Source of the DNA: Dillenia suffruticosa
Taxonomy: Eukaryota > Streptophyta > Magnoliopsida > Dilleniales > Dilleniaceae
Length of the DNA: 64,000 nt
Assembly: GCA_033439265.1 (NCBI GenBank)
Contig: JAVTVX010000027.1
Coordinates: forward strand, 15,205,001-15,269,000
Direction of reading: 5' to 3'
Shown here: positions 1-9,846 of the stretch, piece after piece
Layout: the number at the start of each line of letters is the position of its first letter
Position numbering within the stretch: position 1 is the first letter of the stretch
The notes under the pieces: model-generated
Seen by the model: the letters and a program-made list of their open reading frames with translations, nothing else
Database searches by the model: none
Told to the model about the DNA's origin: nothing
Program-made: the position numbers and the translations under genes

Positions 1-260
1 GAGACATTTGAAATAGAACCACCACTTGATCATCACATTTCTTCTATGCTTTGAACGAAGGATTAACATCATCTAAGGGATCCTCCAAAATATGATTTTC
101 GAGATTGGAGAAATTTAAGGACCTCTTGATAGTATCTTGTCATGCATTGAAGTTTGTGGCATCTAGAAGAATGGAAGTGAAGTGAACATGGAGGAGCTAA
201 TTTGTGGTAGAGGATCACCAAGACCGGAGGAAGAAGGTATAGAGGCCTGCTCTGATACCA
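1..260 (-). mobile_element. 5' internal end of an LTR retrotransposon (partial)
   Basis: This segment ends at a tRNA-Met-type primer binding site directly next to an LTR, so it is the untranslated leader side of a minus-strand retrotransposon whose body lies left of the window. A short minus-strand frame (69-278) crosses into the LTR and shows no domain I recognise. The superfamily cannot be decided from this piece; the primer type fits many plant copia and gypsy elements. Confidence 0.6.
249..260 (-). promoter_or_regulatory. primer binding site (tRNA-Met type)
   Basis: Read on the minus strand this is TGGTATCAGAGC, the usual plant retrotransposon site complementary to the 3' end of initiator tRNA-Met. 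It abuts the LTR with no spacer, which fixes the LTR edge at 261. Confidence 0.8.
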
Positions 261-690
261 TGTTGAAATTTTGAACAAACTATAAGGAAAGGCTGCAGAA
301 TATTATTGTATTTTGTGAACAAGACACTACCTTTGTTTGAACATTTGTTCGAACATTTGTTCATGAGTTACAAAGGGAAGAACAAGAGGTATTTATAGGA
401 GGAAAAAGGGGCAACTTGGGAGGACAAATGATGGCCCTCCAACTGCCAGAATTCTGGCTGTTGGAGGGCCTCCAACGGCTAGTCTGCTGGCTATTGGGGA
501 AGGGCTTCAAGCCCTCCCTTCTTGGGCTGGAAGAGGGCCCTTCCTTGGGCCTGATGAAGCTTCTTCTTGGGCTGAATTGTTTTAACAAATATGCCTTGAG
601 AGTGGGCTGAAGGTCTTGGTTTGTTTGGATAGGAATTGCAATACTCATTTTCAACTCTTCCTTCAATAATATTGGCTCCCATATTCAACA
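261..690 (-). repeat. 5' LTR of a minus-strand retrotransposon, 430 bp
   Basis: The segment starts TGTTGAA and ends TTCAACA, a perfect 7-bp terminal inverted repeat with TG...CA ends, and it directly follows the primer binding site. Read on the minus strand it contains a TATAAATA-like promoter near 395. It also holds the direct repeat GAACATTTGTTC near 340-362. The matching 3' LTR would be left of the window. Confidence 0.7.
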
Positions 691-1922
691 AGAGGTTAGT
701 CATGCTTATGTGCATGGGTCATAATCTCAACCAAGAACACTTGCAACATGAAATTGAAAGGTTGTCTTCATCTCTGGTGGCCTGATTGCATGACTTGAAT
801 GAGAGCAACACTAAAATGTTAAATAAAGTTTTTTAAACTATTTTTATGGACATACTTAAGAGATCCATAAAAGTATGCGATGTGTTTCCAAATCTCAATT
901 TGGGCTGGTCAATTCAGCATTGGTGTTGGGTCTAAATCAATTCCAATCAAATTAAATGAGTTTGGCTGGACACATCCGCAAAAATCAGTTATAATAGTAT
1001 TGGAACTGATATCATAACAGATTTATGATTAACAAAAGTTTATAAATATGCCCTCTAACTAAATATTTGGAGGAGGCTTCCATTGAGGAAATAGGTCTTA
1101 ACTGTTGTCCTGTTTAATGTTTTTGTATATGATGTGTCTGGTGAGTTAAAATAGTTTGGACCCAATCTCAAAATTAGGATAAAATTTGTTATTGTGCATC
1201 AAAACAAATTCCACCCAAGTACCTTTTGTCCTTCAGTATTAGGAGCATCTTTGGTACTTGGAGAAAGAAAGATGGATATTTGTAAAATAACACTTATTAG
1301 GTACAGATTGTTCCTCATTTTTTTAACAAAAGGGGTGACTTAATTCCCTTAAAAGGGGCATCATATAATATAATCCACAGTTAGGAAGACATAATAACAC
1401 CCACCCCTCCCCTGGCGCACACGCACAGTCTTCTACAAATATCAAAATTTATAATGCAAATGTGTACTATGTTATAATTCTGTAACATTTGCTCCTCTTA
1501 TCCATTTACCTAACATGACATAAGTGTTGAATTCCATGGTTTAATAATTACAAACGTAAGTAAATGGGAGTCACAGCCGGCAGTTATCTCACTATGATCT
1601 TAAAAGTAGTCGTAGCTATCAGGACAAATGATCTTTCCTGCTGCCAAATCCAAAAAGAACCAGCATTGTTTACCAAGAAAGAATTCTAATATATCTGCAT
1701 CTTCTGTGCATAATCATGGAGAAGCTGATTTAGTGCAACCCAATATTCACGTTAGTTACAGACTAAGCTAAGAATGTACTAGTAAACAATATCCTTCATG
1801 TCTGTTACCCTTTTCTGAGGGAGCCTCTGAAAAGACATGGCTTGGAACAAAAATAATAGAAGGATGTTATTAGTGACTCATACTGCATAATTCTCACGTT
1901 CTCTTTACCAACTATTTGTCAG
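691..1922. other. no gene seen
   Basis: AT-rich sequence with stops in all frames. I looked here for upstream exons of the phosphofructokinase relic that begins at 1923 and found none. No repeat structure stands out. Confidence 0.5.
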
Positions 1923-3259
1923 ATAAATAAGTACATCAAGGAAATCGGTCTCCCAGCCGATGTGAAACACATTGATCCCACTTACATGATACATGCATGC
2001 CGTGCAAATGCATCGGATGGAATACTATGTGCTGTTCTAGGGCAAAATGCTGTGTATAGAGTCCACTCAAGTTATGCTCAATGAGACTAACCTCTCATAA
2101 GCTTCAATCTTACTTTAGAATTGTCATACATAGAAAATGTATAGATTCTGGACAGACCAAATGAATGAGGAATTTTTGGTTATTTGAGAAATGAACACTG
2201 TCTAGAAATCGACATTACTCTTTTTTGCCAGTTGCCCAATAACTCAAACGGGAAACTGGGGTGGTTTCTGGCAAGTTCTGCCAATTTACAACACCATTGT
2301 CCAACTCCCATGCATATCAGAATCCGGTGTTTGAAAATGAAATCAAATCACCAATCTGTTAATACTGGAGAAAGATGTTTGTTTTTTAACTAAGAAAGAA
2401 AATTCCAAACATGAAGCTATAGGGCAGTTTGGATTTTGAAACAATTTGGCCCCTCAATGAGGTTAGTAAGCTGCTGACACTTGGCAGGCAATGAAGAAAA
2501 AATATTCATTATTCTTATGGCAAACTTCTAATTGATGCTTCCACGTTCAACTTTGCAGTTTGGTGCGAAGTTTAGGCTTGCATTTCTACTTTAGTTGCTA
2601 AATGTGCTTCATATCAAGCAGGATCAAGTTCATGCTGAATGGCTCACAGGTTTAGGTTATGTAAGGTACAGGGCCATAGGCTCACCAAAACCTTTAGAAT
2701 TGTCACATTTTGCCATATTCTCTAGAAACTGGCATTATGACAGTCTAAATTCTAATGATATCCCTTGCCAACCATTTGTTACCGAAACAAAGTAGGCAAT
2801 GTACTCTGATCATTGGCAAGACAGATGGGGAAATCTGAACCTTCTCAATTCCTTCATCCCTGCTCTAGAGGATCAACTTTAAAGAAAGGAATTGAAATGG
2901 CACTATCGAACTGATCAAACTGTAAGAAGGATTGCAATGAATCTCGAAAAATTTTTCAGGATTTAGGTTGGTTGGTCTTATGCTGGGCTTGCTCATTTAC
3001 ATCCTTGTAACATGAACAAAAGGGCTCTGATTGTCTCTAGCATTACAAAATTTTTATTGATTTATTTGTTTTTTGTGCAATGATTTTGGCAGGTTCATGG
3101 AGCTTTTGCTGGATACAGTGGTGTTACTGTAGGCATTGCAACACTCACTATGTTTATCTTCCCATTCCTGAAGTTATATGTTTTCCAAGAGTTGTGGACC
3201 CTGATAGTCGGATGTGGCACAGTTGTTTGACTTCAACAGGCCAACCAGACTTCATATAA
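1923..3259 (+). pseudogene. PFK: ATP-dependent 6-phosphofructokinase, 3' two exons, frameshifted
   Basis: Two exons of a plant PFK, the glycolytic enzyme that phosphorylates fructose 6-phosphate, can be read. The first (1923-2051, 43 codons) follows an AG acceptor and contains KEIGLP, IDPTYMI, CRANASD and LGQNAV, the C-terminal signature of plant PFKs. The second (3093-3259) follows GGCAG, opens with VHGAFAGYSG and would end in TSTGQPDFI and a stop. The intron between is about 1.04 kb with GT and AG ends. The last exon is 167 bases and needs one extra base after the codons for VGI to stay in frame, so a single-base deletion near 3142 breaks the reading frame. Catalytic exons upstream are absent. 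The retained intron means this is a DNA-level fragment, not a processed copy. Confidence 0.8.
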
Positions 3260-3710
3260 TTGACAAAGCACCAATTCTTGTATTACAGACTCAAGCACAC
3301 AAAAACAGGTTTCTTATTGTTTGCTGATCTATAGAGGATAGAATAACGGCTTTCAGGCTGCTAAAATTTGGTCCTTCACCCTTTCTGCCAAAGTAATAAT
3401 AGGAAGGAAAACAATCTCCTTAAAATGTTAAAATTTTCCCCCCATGTATAGCATTATGGTGCAAGTTGCTAGGTGCATACACATCAATAATTGAATCTTG
3501 TTCGGACCAAAACGGGCTATGAGAGCCCTCAGCGTTTTGGCTATCGATGCTGCGCATCATCAGCAACTTGTAATTGGGGAATTGTACTTAATTATTTGAA
3601 AACCATGTGAATAAGTACACCGATATGAGCTAGCATTATATGGCAGCTAAGAATATTGATCAAATCTTCTATGCAGATTCAAATGAGAGAGAGAGAGAGA
3701 GAGATTGTAT
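3260..3710. other. no gene seen; GA microsatellite at the end
   Basis: Noncoding sequence after the PFK relic. A (GA)n tract at about 3685-3704 forms part of the target site duplicated by the SINE that follows. Confidence 0.5.
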
Positions 3711-3891
3711 ACCAACATATGTTGGCGTAGGTGGGAAGGGCACTTTCGTCTCTTAACAAAATCGAGAGTTCGACTCCCAGAAAAACATTGTTGTGAGAGA
3801 ATATCTCAATTGAATCCTGACAGACTTCTCGGTTCGGACTAGTCGAGGTGAAACTCTGGATATCGGATAGTCAAGTTATAAAAAAAAAAAC
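3711..3891 (+). mobile_element. tRNA-derived SINE, 181 bp
   Basis: The element has an A-box-like TTGGCGTAGGTGGG near 3722 and a clear B box, GAGTTCGACTCCC, near 3765, the internal promoter of RNA polymerase III. It ends in an A tract. It is flanked by a perfect 15-bp duplication, AGAGAGAGATTGTAT, at 3696-3710 and 3892-3906, which proves the insertion limits and marks LINE-mediated retroposition. The internal sequence resembles two further SINEs at 44606 and 45785. Confidence 0.85.
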
Positions 3892-3906
3892 AGAGAGAGA
3901 TTGTAT

Positions 3907-4789
3907 TGTAATTATATGGTAGACAGAAAGCGGGGGCCTGAAACCATGTTTGCGAGTTGCGGTAACAGAGAGGTTAAAAAAGGGAAAATAAAAAATATTA
4001 GTTTTGACCGATTTAGAACAGCTAAGCTAAGCATGGTCAAATTGGATTAATTTTGGGATGTTGTAAACCAAATGCCATTCAGATCCAAAAAACTTAGGGA
4101 CAGAGACAAGAATCTTGGAACGATATATATATATATATAAAAAAAAAAAAGGCACGTTATCCCCTAAAACAATATTACCGGGTTCTGTACTTGCAACTCT
4201 TGATTTGATCCTTATTACTATTTCAGTCTTGCCTTTCTGTTTTCAAAGGAAGTGGATCACGCCCCTTCGGCGCTACACCTCCTAAATCCCAATTCCGGTG
4301 AAGATGGTCAGAATCACTCTCTCTTTATCTCTCTCTCTCTCTCTCTCTCTTATTATAGATTCTAAATTAGACAAATTTAAGTATAGAATCATAAATCAAG
4401 GCTCTCTTTCCTCTTGTTAATATAAGGATTCTAATTAGGTATTTGTTAGGTGATATACCTTGCCCCTTCTTATTTAGCACAACTATGGTCCAGTAATTTT
4501 ACACTTGTGCTCTTATAGTTTTGCATCATCATCTCGTTGCGTTAAGGCTTTGTTCCTGATAGTTGAAATAGATTTAATTGAAGTTAAATAGACTCTTTAA
4601 CCAAAAATTATTAATACAAAAATATTTTTTTAACCAGAAAATGTGACTTTCACTTGCACAACGCAATATTTTGTATTAATATGCGGTAGAATCAGTCAAA
4701 TATAAGATAATTGGACGGTAGAACTAATCACAGATTATAAAGAATAAATAGAAAATAAAAAATTGGGCGATACAACTAACCTCACATCA
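3907..4789. other. no gene seen; simple repeats
   Basis: A (TA)n then A-run near 4121-4150 and a (CT)n tract near 4330-4350. Near 4688, 4719 and 4767 there are three related GGYGRTA-GAA/CAA motifs that also occur beside the viral intergenic region at 16850, so the viral insert may begin slightly left of 4790. Confidence 0.4.
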
Positions 4790-5590
4790 CAGTAAATAAA
4801 TAATTGAATTCTATTTATAAAATAAAAGTTTACAAATGATAGAGAACTTACAGATAGACTTTAGATAAATAGGGGTTTTGATCCGGGATTTTATTACAAT
4901 CTCTCAATAAGAGGGAACGGAGAGGTATGAAAGATTTGGAGCTTTTCTTTTCTCTAAACACTCTCAAGTTTTTACCTTGCCCTCATCTTTGATACGAGTC
5001 TCCTTAAATAGACTTAAGAAGCACTCTCATGGCATAGGTGAATAGTACGTCCTTTATTGTTATAATACGGAAAGAAATGAAGGTAAATACTTCTTTGTTC
5101 ATCAAGTTATATTATTCATAAGTATGATTGCCATCTTGTCGGGCATCACTGAAAGTAATATGTCGTTTTGTGCCGACAAATAATTTATAAGATTCATTTT
5201 CAAACGATAAGAAAAATCATCAATTTTTGAGTAATTTTTAACCCATGAAAATTTTATCAGTTTAAAGTAACTGATTGACCTTTTTCTTTTATAAGTTTTG
5301 GTCTCTAACTTTTATATGGACCGCTCTTTCAAGTTTTCAATCTATCAAACCTTTCATTTGGATTTTGTATAGATGATCTTTTAAGTTCTTTAGTCCATTA
5401 GATCTCTTATCCAATTTTTTTTATGGGCCTTAAAGAATTAGGGCTCTATAATTGTTTTATAGGAGAAAAAATATCAAAATAACCGTCCTCATTATTATTA
5501 CCTAAATCAGCTAAAGATTACAACTCAGAGTCCGATAATTATGATTTTGAAGAAAAACTTTTTTTCACTTTGAAGTAATTATTCCATAAT
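4790..5590 (-). repeat. viral 3' end plus intergenic region, left arm of inverted repeat
   Basis: This 0.8-kb block matches 16840-16060 in reverse complement over its whole length with scattered differences. A clear example is the 15-mer AAATAATTTATAAGA near 5179 and its counterpart near 16515. Read on the minus strand it holds the end of the last viral frame, then noncoding sequence with the expected features of a caulimovirid intergenic region. Confidence 0.8.
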
Positions 5591-6209
5591 TTCGAGATAT
5601 TTCTCATTGGTTTTGGCGGCTGTCAAAAGGGGTTGGGTATTAGATTTTTGGGTTAAAAAGGTTTTATTATAGGGGATCGGATCCAATAATCCTTTTGTTT
5701 TTAACCAATTCAAAATAGCGGATTTAAGAATTTTATTTGAAATTTTAAATGAATTCCACCACTTGATTTTAAATTTCTTTTGCAAGATAGCAGTTCCTTC
5801 AAGAAAGGCATAATTTAGGTGCCACCGGTTAACCCAGAGAAGGAAGAATTTTGCAAAGAATAAATGTAGAAGTGAAAATTTCTTTTCTTCCTATGTAAAT
5901 TTATAATGGATTTTAAAAGGTCAAAAGATTCTTTAACTATTGGAGCAAGGGCATCTGGCAAAAGTCCAAAATACCTCCACCAATGTGGAAAACATACGGA
6001 TATTTGGATATTTGTGTTTTATCATAGAAAAAGAATAACCAAGAATGGATATGTTCATAGTATTGAATCAGAAATGTGTTATACCAAACTTGTTGATAAT
6101 CCCAATAGGAGAATATTGGACATAAATTTATTTTAATTTTAAGATTTATAAGAAAGGGTTTTGATTTGGATAGATCTTGTCCCCAGTCAAAATAATAAAA
6201 AACTTTCAA
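5579..6209 (-). pseudogene. viral downstream frame, C-terminal pieces
   Basis: Two minus-strand open stretches, 5937-6209 and 5579-5785, lie after the RNase H. They share end sequence with the plus-strand copy at 16076-16230, where the motif NYFKVKK followed by LADLGN is seen in both copies, so the coding direction is supported by conservation. Reading frames are broken several times. I cannot name a function; it may be the C-terminal part of the protein starting at 6951. Confidence 0.5.
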
Positions 6210-6741
6210 AATTTTTCAAGTAGAATATGCCGGATTTTGCTATTATGTGGAGAAAGCAAACTATTTAAAATCAATGCTTTTTTTGTATTCTAAAATTATC
6301 TAGTAATATTCCACGGGTTTGGAAATCTCCAATAGTTTATAAAACCAATTTTTTGAAAAATATCTTTTCATAGTTTGAAAAATTTTTTTTAAAAGAAATC
6401 TTTCATTAATCATCAAAATATATTGAACAAAAGGTTTTTTAATAAAATTTGAAGTTTTATAAAATTTGTATCAGATAAAACAATTGGCAAACTATTACAA
6501 GTAGTCATTGTTTTGAAATCATTTTGAGAGAGGATTTTATAGAAAGAAATTCTCCTCTCTTAGTTTTTGAAACTAGAATAGAGATTTTACCTGTAGTCAC
6601 CTGAATTAGAGTGTGCTTCTACTCAGCCTCTTGAGCAGATTTTATAATTAGAATTTTACTTCAAACTGCTTTTATAAAGGCTTTTAGAGTCAATAATAAT
6701 TCTAAACTCCTTGTCTCTGAACTATTCGGAACTGATTCAAT

Positions 6742-6951
6742 TCATTTTTGAATCTGTTTTAATTTTTCTTCATCTTGGGCATCCATTTTATTTTGGGTTT
6801 CGTTTTGGGTTTTAGCCCTTTTTTCTTCTTCTTTTTCAGTTACGATCTCATACCATGACTTCATGGGTTTTGTAGAAAATAGGGGTTTTACAGAGTGTTT
6901 AATTTTATTTTTGGCCTTAGCCTTATTTTTACTAGAATCCTTTCGGGGCAT
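6742..6951 (-). pseudogene. start of a viral downstream frame, lysine-rich
   Basis: A 69-residue open stretch begins with a methionine at 6951 just after the RNase H region and is very rich in Lys, Glu and Gln, predicting a charged helical N-terminus. Position alone suggests the second frame that florendoviruses carry after the polyprotein (inference). It runs into a stop at 6742; recognisable continuation is seen further left only in other frames. Confidence 0.4.
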
Positions 6952-6999
6952 TTTATCTGTTTTGTAAAAATTCCTGTGTTAGAAAATCTGTAAGAGAGT

Positions 7000-7480
7000 T
7001 ACTATTTCCTTTTATATATTCAATATTAAAATAAAAAATAGACAATATGGTTTGCCATCTTACAAAAGTTTATTTAGAAACAATATTTTGAATATTTTTC
7101 TTGTAAGACTTTCTTAGTCAATTTATAATCTATACGAAATAAAAATTTCTAATTTAGTAAATCACTTTGGAATTTAGTGATATATAAAACCATAGATAAT
7201 TTTTTTTTTAATAATAGAATAGTTTTTCTTTGTATCATTCCAATGACCAGAAATATATTGGATAACAATTCTCTATCATTTTGGACTTATTTTAATATTC
7301 CTCTATGGCCTAAATCACTAGCATCTATCTCAATAATTTTAGGTAAGCTGGGGTTGGCTAGATAGAGACACGGAATTTCTAACACTTGTTTTTTGATATA
7401 TTGGACAATTTTAGTATATTCTTCTATTCAATACTTAAGGTTTTTCTTAAATCTATCATGTAGGGGTTAGCAAGTCTATT
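7000..7480 (-). pseudogene. caulimovirid RNase H domain, broken
   Basis: The minus strand reads PCLYLANPSLPKIIEIDASD around 7300-7370, the start of a retroviral-type RNase H with its first catalytic aspartate. Further on, a frameshifted stretch resembles the next RNase H strand with GHW-type residues. Several stops interrupt it. It follows the reverse transcriptase after the MITE at 7580-7965. Confidence 0.7.
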
Positions 7481-7571
7481 TATGTTATGGAAAAGTCCAA
7501 AACATTTATTTAAATTTGCTAAAAATATTTTTCATTGTGTTTTATCAAGAATCTTATTTAAAATTTTGTTA

Positions 7572-7973
7572 GCAAATTCTAGACATGTAACCGGGCGGGC
7601 TGGGCCCGGTCCGGTTCAAGGGCGGTTCCAGGAATCGTGGGTGGGGCTGGCTGCGGTTCCTAGGTCAGTCCAGTTCGGTCCGGGCCGGTTCCAAATTTTT
7701 TTTACTTGAACCAGCCCGGCCCGCTGAACCGGAACCGGCGGGCCGGTTCACACCGGGCCGGGTCGGGCCGGTTTGGCCAAACAAGGAGGGGGAAAAATTA
7801 TTTAAAAAATTCAAAAAAAAAAGAGGGACAAAGAGCCGTTGGAACCGGCCGGGCCGGGCCGGTTCACGGTTCCAAAAACATAGCACCGGGCCGGTTCACG
7901 GGCCAGGCTTTTTTCAGGCCGGCCGGGCTGGTTTTCGGGCCCAAACCGGCCCGGGCTCATGTCTAGCAAATTC
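7572..7973. mobile_element. hAT-like MITE, 386 bp, with 8-bp target duplications
   Basis: The element spans 7580-7965 and begins TAGACATG and ends CATGTCTA, a perfect 8-bp terminal inverted repeat that extends imperfectly into ACCGGGC/GCCCGGG. An exact 8-bp duplication, GCAAATTC, flanks it at 7572-7579 and 7966-7973, the size typical of hAT transposons. The interior is GC-rich with many CCGG and GGCC(GG) units and codes for no transposase, so it is nonautonomous. It lies inside the viral relic. Confidence 0.75.
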
Positions 7974-8039
7974 TAGAGTTCTTTCTATTTGTTTTATAGC
8001 TCTACAGGTTATATAATATCCTAAAAACCTGATTTTTGT

Positions 8040-8836
8040 TTGAAATAGGGATATTTTCTTTACAGATAATACCAGTCCATTTTTTCTTATAGATATAAAA
8101 ATGTTTTAAAAATTTTAAAGTGTTATTCTATTGATGATGAAAAAATAAATACATCATCAATGTATATAACACGAAATTCAGAATATGGATTGAAAACATC
8201 ATTTATAATCCTCTGAAATTCAGATGAAGCGTTTTTTAATCCAAAGGGTGTTATTTTCCACTCATATTAACCAAATGAAACAGTGAATGCTATTTTGTAC
8301 CTGTGATCAAGGTAAATCTGAATTTGCCAAAACTTCCGGATTTCATATCAAATTTTGAAAAAATATATGTAGAATTGAATTTTTGCAATAAATTCTTTTT
8401 ATTTAGAATCGAATATCGAATCTATTTTAAAATCTTATTTAATGATTTATAATTGATAACCAATTTTTGATTTCTTTTTTCCATTTTAGATGCTTTATTG
8501 ACAAAGCAAGCGGTACAACTCCATGGAGATCTTGATTTTGAAATTATTCTCTTTAATTCAAAATCTTGAATTTCTTTTTTATAATATTGTTTTAATTCAA
8601 CATTTATCTAAATTAGTTTGAGTTTAGTAGGAATGTTATGTTCGTCAAAACCATTTTCATATAGTAAATCTATCATATATTATTTTCTATTCCAGAAAAA
8701 TTTTAATCAGGAATCTATTATTTTGAATTCCCTCATTTGTTTTAATTATTATATCCATTTTAAAGTTATTTGCTAAACATAATTTTTTATTAGCTTTTTC
8801 ATAAAACTTTTCAAGAATTATTTCTGCCTTTATACA
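8040..8836 (-). pseudogene. caulimovirid protease (second part) and reverse transcriptase
   Basis: On the minus strand, 8836-8700 continues a protease that was cut after its DIGAD motif (see 15943). The reverse transcriptase is recognised at 8310-8130 by ITPFGLKNA and the catalytic YIDD box, here VIYIDDVF, in the arrangement used by caulimovirids. Stops fall within the domain (for example after TVSFG), so it is not functional. The copia insertion edge is at 8836/8837. Confidence 0.8.
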
Positions 8837-9325
8837 TGTTGGAATTTTAGGATTCTCATGCACAGGGAAGTATACAATAATTTTCGGAAAAATAAATTAG
8901 ATCGAGTATAGGGTATCTCAATACGTAGAATCTTCAAAGTCAATCAAGTGGCACGTCTCTTGATCCGATTTCGCAGTCGGGATGGTGATCACAAGATTAG
9001 TCGAATCACCACTACAGTGTCACAACGCCGCAACCCTCATGTCTGGTGAATCGCTTGATGATAGGAGATTTTCCTACGCGAAAATCTCCATCCCTCTCTC
9101 TATTTTCCCTCTCTAGAGGATTGTGTGAAACCCTAGCCATGGTATCCTTCATTGTCGCTTCTCCAGGAATGGAAAGCCAAGGTCACACTATCACCTCTTG
9201 GTATGTGCACTAGCCTTTTAGGTAAGTCATAATTGAGGAGTTAATTAGATGGTTAGTGAGATAATGGGAGTTACCCCATTATCCCTAAGTTATCATAATG
9301 CCCCTCTTGGGCACTCTAATCTACA
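8837..9325 (-). repeat. 3' LTR of the copia element
   Basis: It begins TGTTGGAATTTT and ends ATCTACA and is nearly identical to 15453-15942, with scattered substitutions only. It is the downstream LTR because the polypurine tract adjoins its right edge. Confidence 0.9.
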
Positions 9326-9340
9326 TCTCCCACTTGCACA
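9326..9340 (-). promoter_or_regulatory. polypurine tract of the copia element
   Basis: Read on the minus strand this is AAGTGGGAGA ending against the LTR, the standard plus-strand primer position in LTR retrotransposons. Confidence 0.65.
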
Positions 9341-9846
9341 TGAGGGCATTTCACTTTCGTCAATCACAAGATCGCAACTCATGCGATCTATCACATCACC
9401 TTGCTGAACCTTCATACTGGATTGGGCGTCGTGCGACCGGCGAGTACACCTGTAAGCAAAAACTTCTCGATACACCTGTTAGGATGATCGAGAAGTCACC
9501 GTTAGTATAAAAATAACTCGCTATACCCCAGACTCAATGTATTTACATCTATCGAGCTACTTTCCTCATCGAAAGTGATCCCCAATCAATTTGCTCGACT
9601 ATGTATTCACCATTATGTTTGAATCCCAACATGGATTAACATAACAGGTCGACCTGTGAATACATGACAATGATGTAATGTCTATTGGCCTTCCTTTTTC
9701 CAAACTCGAATCTATCGGTCTCAATTCAGCTGCTTTCCTAGACCTGCCCCTTAGACCTCAATTTATCTTCCGGGCCATAGGTAAACAGACTAAAGTAGCA
9801 ATACTGAGTCAAGACTTCTAGAGACAGCCGAAAGTAATAAGGGCAT

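Larger units (their letters stand above)
4790..8836 (-). mobile_element. endogenous caulimovirid fragment, main minus-strand part
   Basis: Read on the minus strand from 8836 to 4790, this holds the second part of an aspartic protease, reverse transcriptase, RNase H, a downstream frame and a noncoding intergenic region. The order and motifs fit Caulimoviridae; the overall look is closest to petuvirus or florendovirus copies found in plant genomes (inference). Many stops and frameshifts show an old, inactive copy. It continues across a copia insertion at 15943-16075. The first 800 bp are repeated in inverted orientation at 16076-16861. A hAT-like MITE interrupts it at 7580-7965. Confidence 0.8.

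Noticed and set aside
3505..3575. Block with AACGGGCTATGAGAGCCCTCAGCGTTTTGG, looking like a structured RNA
   Set aside because: A short imperfect stem is possible, but nothing ties it to a known RNA family.
4300..4420. ATG GTC AGA ATC start after a leader-like sequence, similar to the first residues of ribosomal protein S15a
   Set aside because: Only four residues agree before a CT repeat and a stop; no further exon was found.
7482..7966. Gly/Pro/Arg-rich frames on both strands
   Set aside because: They cross the GC-rich MITE; the absence of stops reflects composition, and the MITE ends and duplications explain the sequence.
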